A DNA stretch of 64,000 bases from Clostridium bornimense (GCF_000577895.1 NZ_HG917869.1:186001-250000); one strand, 5' to 3'; counted from the first letter of the stretch, positions 41,486 to 51,531 are shown. Notes: generated by a model from the sequence alone, not told the origin. Made by a program: numbers and translations.

Positions 41486-43951
41486 ATGAAAAATCAAATT
41501 AAATATACAGAAGAAATCTTGTTTAATAATTATATGGTTAGTGCATTAGGAGAAGAATATGTACATTCACAGATTCCTTTTTTTATTGAAAAAAAGTTAT
41601 GTGAAAATATGAAATATTATGCAGAAGAAGTTAATAGGATATCTTTAGAAGTATTAAATAATATAAATGGAAAACATAAAGATTTATTAAAGTATTTTGA
41701 TGATTTTCCTTTAAAGAAAATGATTTTTAGTTTACGATGTTCTTTATCTCCAATGTATTGGACACGATATGATACATTCATTGATAAAGAAGATAATATT
41801 TATTTTTCAGAATTTAATTATGATAAACCATGTGGACAGAAGGAAATAAATATTGCAGAAAAGTGTGATTTTAAAGGAAATCTAAATAAAGGATTCATAG
41901 AAAGACTAATAAAATTTCTTTTAGATATAAGTGAAGAATTTTGTGATAGTAGTGAAAAGATGAATGTTGGATTTTTAATTGATCCATGTCATTATGAAGA
42001 GTTGCACCACAGTTATTTTTTTAAAGAAATTTTTAAAGAAAGTAAAATAAATATTATTCCAGTTGGAAACAATAATTTATCTGTGAAAGATGGATATGTA
42101 TATGGATTTTCAAAGGAAAAAATTCAAATTATTTTGAGATTATTTCCAACAGAGTTTTTTCATGAAATTAATAATATTGAAGAAATTTTAGATTCTTTTA
42201 ATAATAGAAAAGTTCTTATTTTAAATGATCCTAGGATAATCGCAATTCAATCAAAGGGTTTTTTTGCTTATCTTTGGGATTTAATTAAGAAAGATTCTAA
42301 TACACTAAATGAGCATGATAAGGATATAATAAGAAGATGTATTCCATATACTGAAATTTTAGATAAAGAAAATGCTAAAGAAGTATTACAAAATAAAGAT
42401 AGATATGTAATTAAATCATCTCTTGGACGATATAGTGAGGAAGTTTATATAGGAAAATCTTATGAAGAAGATGAATGGAAAGAACAAATTAGATATATAT
42501 TAGAATCAAAGAAAATTCATATAGTTCAGGATCTTATTAATATAAGGCAAGAATATACTTATGGACCGGATTATAAAAATAGAAATACTCCTATACTAGC
42601 TTACGGAAATTTTGGTGTTTATATTATGGATAGGAAAGTGGAAGGCTATCTTGTAAGATGGAGCAGAGAGCTCTTAACAGATGATAATTATACATGGATG
42701 TCACCACTTGGAAAAGATGAATATCCTCTAAAAATAGAAAGAAGTAATATTATCAATGAAGAAAAAAGACAGGAAATATATGAGGAGTTAAACGAAGAAC
42801 TTTCTTTTAAATATGACTTTACAGGAGCATATACTAATAGTAATGAGTATATTTCATTAGATAAGATGATAATAAAAAGAAGTTTATTTAATGAAATAGA
42901 GAATGTAGGTTCAAAATTTTGTGAAATATTAAAGAAAATATATCCTCATATCCAAAGCAATTTAGAGCTTTTTGGACCTATACTTGGTATACCAGAAAGT
43001 TTGTACAATGTAGTAACAAAGTCTTCTATTTCAAAGCTATGTGCTCTTGGAAGGATTGATTTTGTAGTTGATAATTTTGGTAACTTAAAGATATTAGAAT
43101 TTAATTCAGAAACACCAGCAGGGATTGTAGAATCTATAGGTATAAATTCTATATTGAAAACAAGGTTTGATGTACCATATGATAATCCAAATGAAAATTT
43201 AAGAGAGAGTATCAAAAGTACTCTTAAAAATATTATAGAAGAAATCAAGAAAAATAAAAGTGTAAAAAATATTGCAGTGGTTACTTCTTGGTATTATGAA
43301 GATATTTATAATACCAAAATAATAAGTGATATTATAAAAGAATGTGGAGATTTTCATGTGATATTTGGGAATATATATGATATGAAGGTAAAAGATAAAA
43401 AGATCTACCTATATGGTCAAGAGATAGATGCTATTTATAGATACTATCCCTTAGATTGGTTTTATTATGAGGAAGAAATGAGAAAGTTAATAGAACCTTT
43501 GAGTGTTGAGGAATATCTAATAAATCCAGGACATACTATTATTACTCAATCTAAGGCTTTATTTGCAGTTTTATATGAGATTGTTGGTAGAGAAGTATTG
43601 AACAATGATGAAGAGGCATTTATAAAGAAATATATACCATATACATCATTAGAAAAAGATGCAATACTTTCTAATGATTATTTAGCCAAGCCTTATTTAT
43701 CTAGGGAAGGTGAAGGAATAGTAAGTAATTTTGAAACTATTGATAATGACAAAGACTATATATTTCAGGATAGAGTTAATATAAAACCTCTTAGAATGAA
43801 TGTATATTCGAGTATAAGAAAAGAAGAAAAATTTCAGTTTCCGATAATAGGAGCTTACATAGCTGGTGATAAGGTAGCTGGCATATATACAAGGATAGGA
43901 GAATTTATCACAGATGTAACTGCTAAGTATATATCTTCATATATAGAATAA
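41486..43951 (+). CDS. tandem glutathionylspermidine-synthase-like ATP-grasp amidoligase
   Basis: An 821-residue protein made of two related GspS-like ATP-grasp halves. The C-terminal half is typical: RIDFVVDNFGNLKILEFNSE (about residue 521), AIYRYYPLDWFYYEEE, KALFAVLYEIV, PYLSREGEG, FQDRVNIKPL and PIIGAYIAGDKVAGIYTRIG. The N-terminal half repeats the plan as YFSEFNYDKP (about 106), IILRLFPTEFFHE (about 212), KGFFAYLWDLI, KSSLGRYSEEVYIGKSY and VQDLINIRQE. There is no CHAP amidase domain. GspS-fold enzymes make amide bonds with ATP; with a Ser/Gly-rich lipoprotein beside it, peptide or protein modification is more likely than glutathionylspermidine. Two fused halves are unusual for the family. 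Confidence 0.8.
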   Translation: MKNQIKYTEEILFNNYMVSALGEEYVHSQIPFFIEKKLCENMKYYAEEVNRISLEVLNNINGKHKDLLKYFDDFPLKKMIFSLRCSLSPMYWTRYDTFIDKEDNIYFSEFNYDKPCGQKEINIAEKCDFKGNLNKGFIERLIKFLLDISEEFCDSSEKMNVGFLIDPCHYEELHHSYFFKEIFKESKINIIPVGNNNLSVKDGYVYGFSKEKIQIILRLFPTEFFHEINNIEEILDSFNNRKVLILNDPRIIAIQSKGFFAYLWDLIKKDSNTLNEHDKDIIRRCIPYTEILDKENAKEVLQNKDRYVIKSSLGRYSEEVYIGKSYEEDEWKEQIRYILESKKIHIVQDLINIRQEYTYGPDYKNRNTPILAYGNFGVYIMDRKVEGYLVRWSRELLTDDNYTWMSPLGKDEYPLKIERSNIINEEKRQEIYEELNEELSFKYDFTGAYTNSNEYISLDKMIIKRSLFNEIENVGSKFCEILKKIYPHIQSNLELFGPILGIPESLYNVVTKSSISKLCALGRIDFVVDNFGNLKILEFNSETPAGIVESIGINSILKTRFDVPYDNPNENLRESIKSTLKNIIEEIKKNKSVKNIAVVTSWYYEDIYNTKIISDIIKECGDFHVIFGNIYDMKVKDKKIYLYGQEIDAIYRYYPLDWFYYEEEMRKLIEPLSVEEYLINPGHTIITQSKALFAVLYEIVGREVLNNDEEAFIKKYIPYTSLEKDAILSNDYLAKPYLSREGEGIVSNFETIDNDKDYIFQDRVNIKPLRMNVYSSIRKEEKFQFPIIGAYIAGDKVAGIYTRIGEFITDVTAKYISSYIE

Positions 43952-44002
43952 ATATTAATAGTTGAGAAGATTTAAAGAGTGTTTTCTTTTTATAATGCTT
44001 TA

Positions 44003-44036
44003 GACACCAATTTTTATAGAATTGGTGTTTTGCTTT
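44003..44036 (+). terminator. intrinsic terminator
   Basis: ACACCAATT pairs with AATTGGTGT, followed by a T-rich stretch. It closes the amidoligase-like operon. Confidence 0.8.
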
Positions 44037-44137
44037 ATGTTCTGATACTTAAGCAACTCATAGTTGCTAATTTGTTACAATTAATTGATAGAGCTAAAAT
44101 TATATAACTGGTATACTAAAAATTGAGGTGATTAAAA

Positions 44138-44336
44138 GTGAGTTTTCTAAAAAGAAGCTTTGAGTTTAGTGGAGAAAGAAAATCCATATAGAGGTCCTAT
44201 TATTTATCAGAATGGACAGTATAAATATCATTGTATGATAAATGGTGAATTTAAGTGGTTTCAAGGATATGAAGAAATATATTTTGATAATATTAAAGTT
44301 TATGAATGTTATTTTCATGGTGGATTAATTAAATAA
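44138..44336 (+). pseudogene. frameshifted DUF5680-like small protein
   Basis: A GTG with GAGGTGA upstream opens SFLKRSFEFSGERKSI and stops. The adjacent frame carries on as NPYRGPIIYQNGQYKYHCMI, then WFQGYEEIYF and VYECYFHGGLIK. The ending VYE-YFHGG-I and F-G-E-I block resemble the DUF5680 domain. One frameshift near 44185 joins the two parts. The N-terminal part of the domain may also be missing. Confidence 0.5.
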
Positions 44337-44467
44337 AAATAACTATATATAGCTATTATAAAGTAAGAAAAGCAATTGATTTATATGGTATAATTTAAAA
44401 AGATTACCAATTTAACGTTTTATTAAGGTATTCCACATAATTAATAATACAAGGAGGAAACTTACTT

Positions 44468-45793
44468 ATGAAAATAGCTTATAAAGTAGGAAAATACATA
44501 GTGTTAATATTAGTATTTATTTTTGCTGTAAGTTGTATATATTTATATTATACTATGCCTATTCAAATACGTGAAATTGAGGAGTATAAATCAAAAGGGA
44601 AAGTTGATTTAGATAAAAAATTGACAAGAGGCGAAATAAAAGAAGATGTTAATATTTTAATTAGCAATATTGAAAAAACTCATCCAATCTTTTTAGAAGG
44701 TGAAAGTAGTAAATACAAAGTTGCTAAGGAAAATTTAATGAAGATATGTAACAGTGAAATGACTACAGAAAAGCTTCAAATTGAAGTAAGTAAATATCTT
44801 TCATCAATAGAAGATGGACATACTAGACTTTGGTGGAATGAGAACAGTGTTTTAGATATAAAGTGGGTGTATTTAGAAGGAAAGCTTATATTATTAGATG
44901 AGAATGAAAAGTTAACGGATAAAGAAGTAGTAAAAATAAATGATATAAGTATTAATGATCTAGTTGAAGGGATTAAAGAGATATTTCCGGCAGAAAACTA
45001 TGTAGCTGAGAATATGAATATAACTATAAATTTAAAAAATCAATCCATTTTAAAAAGTTTAGGAATTCAAGATGAAAATCAAGTAAAATTAACAATAAAA
45101 AATAAAGAAGAATTTAGTGATGTTTTTATAAAATATGTTAATAATGACGGTGTTGGAAGTTATGAGATAAGTGATAGGAAAATTGATGATAATACATTTT
45201 ACATTAGATTAGGAGCTTGTATCGTAGACAATAGTTCAGATGCTATAGTGAAAGATTTAAAGAAGGCAATAAAAGAAGGTGCATCAAATGTAATAATTGA
45301 TGTAAGAGATAATGCTGGTGGTAATTCTATGGTTTGTGATAATTTATTAGAGGCTATGGATATGGAATATGGTTCTTTTGGAGGAACAACAAGATTTTCA
45401 CCGCTAGCGCAAAAGAGGCGTGGCTATTTAAGAAGTAGAGGAAGTATAAATTATACAAGTAATAATCATTATAAGAAAAATGAAAACATAAATTTGTATG
45501 TAATTAATAATGGTGCTACTTTTAGTTCTGCAGAAATGTTAGTTACATTGGTAAGAGATGGAGGTTTAGGGACAATAGTTGGCTCTGCTAGTAGTAATAG
45601 GTCTTCACATTATGGAGACGTCATAAATTTTCAATTGCCAAATTCTAATATAGAATGTCAGGTTTCGCATAAGAAATTTATTAGACCTGATACTAGTAAA
45701 GAGAATGAGTTAGTATTAGAGCCTGATATAGAAGTAAGTTTTGATGACGATCCAGTAGAAAAAACATTACAGATTATAAAAAATCTTAAATAA
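44468..45793 (+). CDS. S41-family peptidase, membrane anchored
   Basis: A 441-residue C-terminal-processing-type (S41) peptidase. An N-terminal anchor spans residues 8-28. The N-terminal helix region (IKEDVNILISNIEKTHP, SSIEDGHTRLWW) is that of the tricorn/CTP-like subgroup, and the catalytic block NNGATFSSAEMLVTLVRDGG puts the likely nucleophile at Ser353, with IDVRDNAGGN before it. The canonical lysine of the classical CtpA dyad cannot be assigned. It would act on the outside of the membrane. It starts at an ATG after AAGGAGG. Confidence 0.82.
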   Translation: MKIAYKVGKYIVLILVFIFAVSCIYLYYTMPIQIREIEEYKSKGKVDLDKKLTRGEIKEDVNILISNIEKTHPIFLEGESSKYKVAKENLMKICNSEMTTEKLQIEVSKYLSSIEDGHTRLWWNENSVLDIKWVYLEGKLILLDENEKLTDKEVVKINDISINDLVEGIKEIFPAENYVAENMNITINLKNQSILKSLGIQDENQVKLTIKNKEEFSDVFIKYVNNDGVGSYEISDRKIDDNTFYIRLGACIVDNSSDAIVKDLKKAIKEGASNVIIDVRDNAGGNSMVCDNLLEAMDMEYGSFGGTTRFSPLAQKRRGYLRSRGSINYTSNNHYKKNENINLYVINNGATFSSAEMLVTLVRDGGLGTIVGSASSNRSSHYGDVINFQLPNSNIECQVSHKKFIRPDTSKENELVLEPDIEVSFDDDPVEKTLQIIKNLK

Positions 45794-45842
45794 AATCGTC
45801 ATTTAAGTAACAAAGAATATTAAGATTAAAATGAAATAAAAA

Positions 45843-45853
45843 TACGTCACGTA
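45843..45853. repeat. TACGTSACGTA intergenic motif, copy 5
   Basis: TACGTCACGTA followed by CAATATT, 22 bases before a truncated GNAT reading frame. Confidence 0.6.
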
Positions 45854-45874
45854 CAATATTATAAGGAGAACAAA

Positions 45875-45973
45875 ATGAAGAATATTAAAATAGTAGAATT
45901 AACTGAAGAAGATTTTTATGGGGCATATGAAGTTTTTAAGGTTACTGTTCCTTATGAAAAAGTAATAGTTTAG
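45875..45973 (+). pseudogene. N-terminal fragment of an acetyltransferase-like gene
   Basis: An ATG with AAGGAGAA upstream reads MKNIKIVELTEEDFYGAYEV, then FKVTVPYEKVIV and a stop: the first strand and helix of a GNAT domain without the rest. It has a good ribosome binding site but only 32 codons, so it is a truncated relic, like the other motif-associated fragments. Confidence 0.55.
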
Positions 45974-46041
45974 AATATTTAAGCTTTCAAGGTATAGACT
46001 AAATAGTAATAAATTAATTACAAAAGATAAAAGGAGATATC

Positions 46042-47517
46042 ATGAAAGATAAAGATATTATTATAACAAAGTGTGTTGAATTAGAAAATACATATTCAAA
46101 TCTTCCAGAAAAATTATACTCTAGGCAAAAGCCAAGTGATAGTCCTTCACCTAAGTTAGTAATATTTAATGATTCTTTAGCTGATGATTTGGGGTTAAAT
46201 AAAGACTTCTTAAAAAGTAAAGAAGGAGTAGATTTTCTATCAGGAAATAAGATTTTAGAAGACTCTACACCTATTTCAGAAAGTTATGCTGGTCATCAAT
46301 TTGGTCATTTTACTATGCTAGGAGATGGTAGAGCAGTACTACTTGGTGAATATATAAGTAAAAATGGAAATAGATATGATATACAACTAAAAGGTTCAGG
46401 AGTAACAAAGTATTCTCGTGGTGGAGATGGAAAAGCAGCATTAGGACCAATGCTTAGGGAATATATTATAAGTGAAGGAATGAATGCTTTGGGTATACCC
46501 ACTACAAGAAGTTTAGCGGTAGTTACTACAGGGGAAAAGGTAATTAGAGAAAAAATATTAGACGGTGCAATACTAACTAGAGTTGCCAGTAGTCATATTC
46601 GTGTAGGGACTTTTCAATACGCAGCAAATTGGGGAAGTGTAGAAGAGCTGAGAACCTTAGCAGACTATACTTTAAATAGGCATTATAAAAAAGAAGATTA
46701 TGAAGGTAATCCGTATATATATCTTCTTAATGAAGTGGTAGATAAACAAGCTAGTCTTATATCAAAATGGCAACTTGTAGGATTTGTACATGGTGTTATG
46801 AATACTGATAATATGACTATTAGTGGTGAGACTATAGATTATGGACCTTGTGCCTTTATGGATATTTATGATCCGGAAACAGTATTTAGTTCTATTGATA
46901 CCTATGGTAGATATGCTTATGGTAATCAACCTAATATTGCAATGTGGAACTTAGCAAGATTTGCAGAATCATTATTACCATTGTTGGATGAAGATGAAAA
47001 GAAAGCTATTAAATTAGCGGAAAAATCTATTTCAAATTTTGGTAACTTATATAAGAAATATTGGTACCAAGGAATGAGAAAGAAGCTTGGTATTTTTAAT
47101 GAAGAAGAAAAAGATAAGGATTTAATTGATGATTTATTAGCAATAATGTATAAATCTAAAGCTGATTATACTAATACATTTCGTAGTTTAACACTTAGTA
47201 AATTAGAAGGAATGGACATATTTAAGATGGAAGAATTTAAAAGTTGGAATAATTTATGGAAAGAAAGGTTATCAAGACAAGAGGAAGATGAAGAAGCTTC
47301 AAAGAGACTTATGGAAGAAAATAATCCTATAGTGATACCTCGTAACCATAGAGTTGAAGAAGCTTTGGAAGCTGCCACAGAAAATAATGACTTCACTGTA
47401 ATGAAATCTTTATTAGATGCTATTACTAGACCTTATGATTATTCAAATATAAATGAGTATTATTCGATGTTGCCGAAGTCAAATGGCTGTAAGTATAGAA
47501 CTTATTGTGGAACATAG
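46042..47517 (+). CDS. selO: SelO/YdiU-family protein AMPylase
   Basis: A 491-residue SelO pseudokinase that transfers AMP to proteins. Recognisable blocks are [25 protein letters not shown], written in part as YAGHQFGHF, then [58 protein letters not shown] and the C-terminal YRTYCGT, where Cys replaces the selenocysteine found in some eukaryotic forms. The family length is about 480-490 residues, so it is complete. SelO is linked to redox stress responses. It starts at an ATG after AAGGAG. Confidence 0.93.
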   Translation: MKDKDIIITKCVELENTYSNLPEKLYSRQKPSDSPSPKLVIFNDSLADDLGLNKDFLKSKEGVDFLSGNKILEDSTPISESYAGHQFGHFTMLGDGRAVLLGEYISKNGNRYDIQLKGSGVTKYSRGGDGKAALGPMLREYIISEGMNALGIPTTRSLAVVTTGEKVIREKILDGAILTRVASSHIRVGTFQYAANWGSVEELRTLADYTLNRHYKKEDYEGNPYIYLLNEVVDKQASLISKWQLVGFVHGVMNTDNMTISGETIDYGPCAFMDIYDPETVFSSIDTYGRYAYGNQPNIAMWNLARFAESLLPLLDEDEKKAIKLAEKSISNFGNLYKKYWYQGMRKKLGIFNEEEKDKDLIDDLLAIMYKSKADYTNTFRSLTLSKLEGMDIFKMEEFKSWNNLWKERLSRQEEDEEASKRLMEENNPIVIPRNHRVEEALEAATENNDFTVMKSLLDAITRPYDYSNINEYYSMLPKSNGCKYRTYCGT

Positions 47518-47529
47518 AATATGTAGTAT

Positions 47530-47568
47530 AAAAAACCAGCGAAGTATTGTAAATTCGCTGGTTTTTAT
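47530..47568. terminator. bidirectional terminator
   Basis: AAAAACCAGCGAA pairs with TTCGCTGGTTTTT between the converging selO and protease genes; T-runs on both sides. Confidence 0.9.
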
Positions 47569-47577
47569 TATTATTTA

Positions 47578-50500
47578 TTAATCAATTTTGGTAACTTCCC
47601 AGTTTTCGCATATATATGATCCTTTTCCAAAGGAGTAGTTTTCGCTATACTTACTATCCCAGTTACCATAACCATCAGTAAAGCAACCTATTAATTCTGA
47701 GCTATCATCTAGTTCTATAGTGATTTCTTTATAACCTGGCTTAGTAGTAGAATCCTTCATTAACTCTCCTGGAGCAGTAGTCCACTCACCATTTCCTTTT
47801 TTATAATGGAAGTATACATTGGTCCAATTTGAAGAATTTTTATAATATATTACAGCTATATTATCACTTTCTACAGTATATTGAGTTTCGCTAGTTACAG
47901 TAGAATTTGTTGCAGTATCGGTTACTTCAACACCTAATGTATAGATACCAGATTTAGTAGGTATCCATGATGTATTGTTCTCTGAAGAATTTTCAGCAAT
48001 GAAAGTTTTAGTATTGTTATGGATTACGTAGAATGAGTAGTGTTTATCGCTAGCAGTATATCCGCCACCACTAATATTTGCTGTAAGTGAAACAGGACTA
48101 TTAACTTTATTAGATCCTTGTACTGTAAAATCATCTATTTTCATTCTATCATATACATTATATGTACAGTAACTTGTAGCAACATTACCGTCTTCATCCA
48201 TTACATCTACAACCATTGTATAAGGAAATACTTCATTTGGTTCAAAATATAAAGAAGTATCTTCTGAATAGTCTTGAATCAAGTGATAAATACCTCTGTT
48301 ATTGTATCCGAATCTATATTTATATGAACCATAACCGCCAGTAGCATTTACATAAAAACTAACTTTACCATTAGTATAGCCCCAAGGTTGATCTTTAGAA
48401 AAATCATAAAAAGAAACTGTTTTAAAGTCTTTTATTTCTAATGGTTCATATGTTGCGCTATTCACAGTAATATTAGTTTCTTTAGTTACATGTTCCCCGG
48501 TTAGAGTATCAGTTATTTCTACCCCTATTATATAATCACCAGCAGTAGTTGGAGTCCAGTTAAATTCGTGCTTTGTCCTATCTGAAGAATTATCTGATAG
48601 TATAGTTTTTGTGTTACCTAAAATAGTGTATACGGTATATTTACGTCCCCAATTTTCACCATAACTTCCACCAGATGTAGTAGCAGTAATAGTGAGAGGT
48701 TTATGAGCTACTTTTTCTCCTTCAACTGATAGATCTTCCATAGTTAGATGATCAAATGAGTTGTAGATATAGTTACTTGTAGTAACATTTCCTTCTTCAT
48801 CCATTACATCAACAATCATTGTATAAGGAAATACCCTAGTGGGGTAGAAATATGGTGAAGAGTTTTCAGAGTAATCTTGAATCATATAATATGTACCAAG
48901 AATATTGTATCCAAATCTATATTTATACTTACCATATCCGCCAGATGTATTAACAGAAAAACCTACAGAATCATAAATGTATCCCCATGACTTGTCTTCC
49001 GATGGATTATAGTAATTAACAGTTTTAAATTCATTTATCTTTAAAGGAACTGTAAATGATGTTATTTTACCATCATTTAAAATATAAGAACCACTATTAA
49101 ATATATAATTTTTTGAGTTATTATTATCCCAATTTCCACTACCATCATTAAAACATGCTTCTACAGAGATTTCATCACCTAAGTCTATAGTAAATTCACT
49201 ATATCCATTTAACGTGTTTGAAGGATTCATTGCTACTCCTGGAACAGTAGTCCATTGGTTATTTTCTATGGAATAATGAATATTAGGATTTATGTATTTA
49301 TTATAATAAATAGTTACTGATTTTCCACCAATTGTTGTTTTGGATGACTTATTTGATTTATTGCCATTATTGTCGACAGCTATTACTTCATATTTTTTTA
49401 TAGAACCATCATTGCTATATTTATCGATATATGATAATTCGTTAGTTGTTCCTAATAAAGAATCATTACAATAAACTTCATATATTGAAGTGTTATCACT
49501 TTTAGGTGCTGTCCATTGTAATTTAATATTTGAATTATCTACTTTTGTAGCATATAAGTTTGTTGGTGCAGAAGTTTTGTTGAATTCAACTTTTAGTGTG
49601 GTTCCACTGCCATCTAATTTTATAGAAGAAGTAATATTAGAATTGTAGATTTTACCTGAAAAGTCATCTAGAATTTTAAAGTCTTCTACTATAACGGGAT
49701 TATTGTTATTGGAACAGTCTTGAATATCAATAGACCAGTCATTTTTATATAAATCTTCTTCTGTTACTCCATCTATTAACTTTGATAAGTCAAAAACAAA
49801 AGTACAATCGCTAGCTGAAGTAGTTCCATCAAAAGAATAAGATCCACCGACACGATTTAATGGATATGGTGTATATGTATATTCAGTACCAGTTTCTTTA
49901 TTTTTTGCTTTTATTGTAGCTTGGATATCACTTCTTTTTGCTGTATTTAATTTAACTTTTGCAAATAAATTGGATTTTTCAGAAAAAGGTTTTGTTGTTA
50001 TCCAATATGCACCATTTATATCTTTTGTTAGTTGGTGACGATTATTATCTGATAATGGGTTATTTGGAACTTCAGTATATCTGTTTAGCATATCATAAGC
50101 TACCCAAACAAAACCATCATTTCCCCAATTAGATCCCCAAGAGTTTGCAATTTTAAGGGCACCTTTTTCACCTTGATCAACTTTATTATTACCATTAATA
50201 TCTACCCAAATGTTATCATCGTAACCTACTATAGTTAGGGCATGTCCACCAGAATAGGTATTGTCACAATAGATTCCAATTAGTTCACCGACATGGTCAT
50301 CATCTGAGCTATCATCTTCAATATCATCTATATAAGAAAAATTCCATGAGTACCAGTAGGTTGAAAAAGTTAAAATCTCTCCATTTGCTAATTTAGTTTT
50401 TAAAGGTTGTAAATCTTCATCATCGGGACCACTAATATGATTAGATAATGGTACATATCCCATTTCATCAATTGTATATTTTTGAGCATCTTTCCAAGTT

Positions 50501-51144
50501 GCTTCATCAGTACACCATTGGCGATAATTACGTGGATCAGACTTTGAACCTATATATGGAAAGTCTTTCATAGAAGCGACTCCAACACTTTTGATTGCTG
50601 CAAAGTTACTTGAAATCCAGCTTCCGTTATCGTCTCCGCCATTAATAAGATTATATGTCCATTTTGGAGAACAGACATTAGCGGAATCTTTTCCATTTCT
50701 ATTTTCAGTTTTGTTTACAGTATAAGTCATTTGATAATATGTACTAGCAAAACTAGTGCATGATCCAATACGATCTTGATTACCTATTTCAGGGAACCAC
50801 ATTTCCTCACTGTTATCTACTGATTGCGGTAATGTTGTAGTATCAAAATCATTTGATTTAAAAAGTGAAGAATTCGGTGATTCTTCAGCTAATCTTTCAC
50901 GACCTAAATCGTTTAAATTTTCAGTAGTAGTTTTTTCATAATTTTCTTCAATACGTTTTTCTTCTTCTTTTGTGAGATCAGTAGCACCAAAGCTTCCATG
51001 ATCTAAGCAGATTTTGTTTGAATTGTTTTTAGAATTTTCAATAGAAATGTTAGTTTTTTCAGCAGCTTTTACTTGAATATCTGTAGAAAAAAGTGAAAAA
51101 ACCATTGCAGTTGTTACAAAAATTGATAATACTCTTTTTTTCAT
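47578..51144 (-). CDS. large secreted papain-like cysteine protease with carbohydrate-binding modules
   Basis: A 1188-residue secreted protein. The signal peptide is residues 1-27, ending VKA-A. The C1A papain-like domain spans about 115-365: GNQDRIGSCTSFASTYY with catalytic Cys129, GGHALTIVGY with His301, and KIANSWGSNWGNDG with Asn334. Between His and Asn is DINGNNKVDQGE, a calcium-loop-like insertion. Next come a fibronectin type III-like domain (PTNLYATKVDNSNIKLQW), a CBM25/26-like starch-binding module (YYNKYINPNIHYSIENNQWT), two related Ig-like repeats and a last CBM25/26-like module ending at the C-terminus (WTNVYFHYKKGNGEWTTAPG). It lies on the minus strand and converges on selO. It probably digests extracellular proteins while bound to polysaccharide. 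Confidence 0.88.
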   Translation of the reverse strand: MKKRVLSIFVTTAMVFSLFSTDIQVKAAEKTNISIENSKNNSNKICLDHGSFGATDLTKEEEKRIEENYEKTTTENLNDLGRERLAEESPNSSLFKSNDFDTTTLPQSVDNSEEMWFPEIGNQDRIGSCTSFASTYYQMTYTVNKTENRNGKDSANVCSPKWTYNLINGGDDNGSWISSNFAAIKSVGVASMKDFPYIGSKSDPRNYRQWCTDEATWKDAQKYTIDEMGYVPLSNHISGPDDEDLQPLKTKLANGEILTFSTYWYSWNFSYIDDIEDDSSDDDHVGELIGIYCDNTYSGGHALTIVGYDDNIWVDINGNNKVDQGEKGALKIANSWGSNWGNDGFVWVAYDMLNRYTEVPNNPLSDNNRHQLTKDINGAYWITTKPFSEKSNLFAKVKLNTAKRSDIQATIKAKNKETGTEYTYTPYPLNRVGGSYSFDGTTSASDCTFVFDLSKLIDGVTEEDLYKNDWSIDIQDCSNNNNPVIVEDFKILDDFSGKIYNSNITSSIKLDGSGTTLKVEFNKTSAPTNLYATKVDNSNIKLQWTAPKSDNTSIYEVYCNDSLLGTTNELSYIDKYSNDGSIKKYEVIAVDNNGNKSNKSSKTTIGGKSVTIYYNKYINPNIHYSIENNQWTTVPGVAMNPSNTLNGYSEFTIDLGDEISVEACFNDGSGNWDNNNSKNYIFNSGSYILNDGKITSFTVPLKINEFKTVNYYNPSEDKSWGYIYDSVGFSVNTSGGYGKYKYRFGYNILGTYYMIQDYSENSSPYFYPTRVFPYTMIVDVMDEEGNVTTSNYIYNSFDHLTMEDLSVEGEKVAHKPLTITATTSGGSYGENWGRKYTVYTILGNTKTILSDNSSDRTKHEFNWTPTTAGDYIIGVEITDTLTGEHVTKETNITVNSATYEPLEIKDFKTVSFYDFSKDQPWGYTNGKVSFYVNATGGYGSYKYRFGYNNRGIYHLIQDYSEDTSLYFEPNEVFPYTMVVDVMDEDGNVATSYCTYNVYDRMKIDDFTVQGSNKVNSPVSLTANISGGGYTASDKHYSFYVIHNNTKTFIAENSSENNTSWIPTKSGIYTLGVEVTDTATNSTVTSETQYTVESDNIAVIYYKNSSNWTNVYFHYKKGNGEWTTAPGELMKDSTTKPGYKEITIELDDSSELIGCFTDGYGNWDSKYSENYSFGKGSYICENWEVTKID

Positions 51145-51456
51145 TTAAACCCCTCCTTAGTAATAAATTTTATCATAAAAGAAGAAAATAATGTAAATAA
51201 AGTGAAAAAACTAGATAATATTACAAAAGAATACGTATACAATTTAATATAATTATAAATAGTGCATTGAAAAATGCATAGAATCATATGAAAAATAAAT
51301 TAAGAGAAGCGGTGTAATATGAAAAGAATTTATGTAATAGTGAAAATTACGTAATTAAATATATTGATATAAAGTTGAAATAAAAATTAATTAGTATCAT
51401 ATACAAGAAAATTAAAAAGTGATATATTAAGAAATATATAAGGAGGGAAGTATTTT
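51145..51456. other. intergenic region
   Basis: Promoter region of the divergent protease and uORF units. AT-rich, no gene seen. Confidence 0.5.
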
Positions 51457-51483
51457 ATGGGTAGAGATTTTTTGTTTGCATAG
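51457..51483 (+). CDS. eight-residue upstream ORF, leader 1
   Basis: An ATG with the strong site AAGGAGGG reads MGRDFLFA and a TAG. The same length, and the same ending GCA-TAG, occurs in the leader at 53734. The stop codon is the first triplet of the hairpin that follows, so translation of the peptide would bring a ribosome to the base of the stem. It is probably a regulatory leader peptide. Confidence 0.6.
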   Translation: MGRDFLFA

Positions 51484-51531
51484 TAGAGGCTATAGCAAAC
51501 ACTAAGAAGTAAATAGTTATAGCCTTTGCTA
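51481..51531 (+). promoter_or_regulatory. 51-nt leader hairpin, copy 1
   Basis: TAGTAGAGGCTATA (51481-51494) pairs over 14 bases, with two GU pairs, with TATAGCCTTTGCTA (51518-51531), around a 23-base loop. The copy at 53758-53808 has the same total length, arm length and loop length, and its differences keep the pairing. Confidence 0.75.

Noticed and set aside
41486-43951. Calling the tandem ligase glutathionylspermidine synthase
   Set aside because: The amidase domain is absent, the family fold is shared by many amide-forming enzymes, and clostridial glutathionylspermidine is not established, so only a GspS-like fold is claimed.
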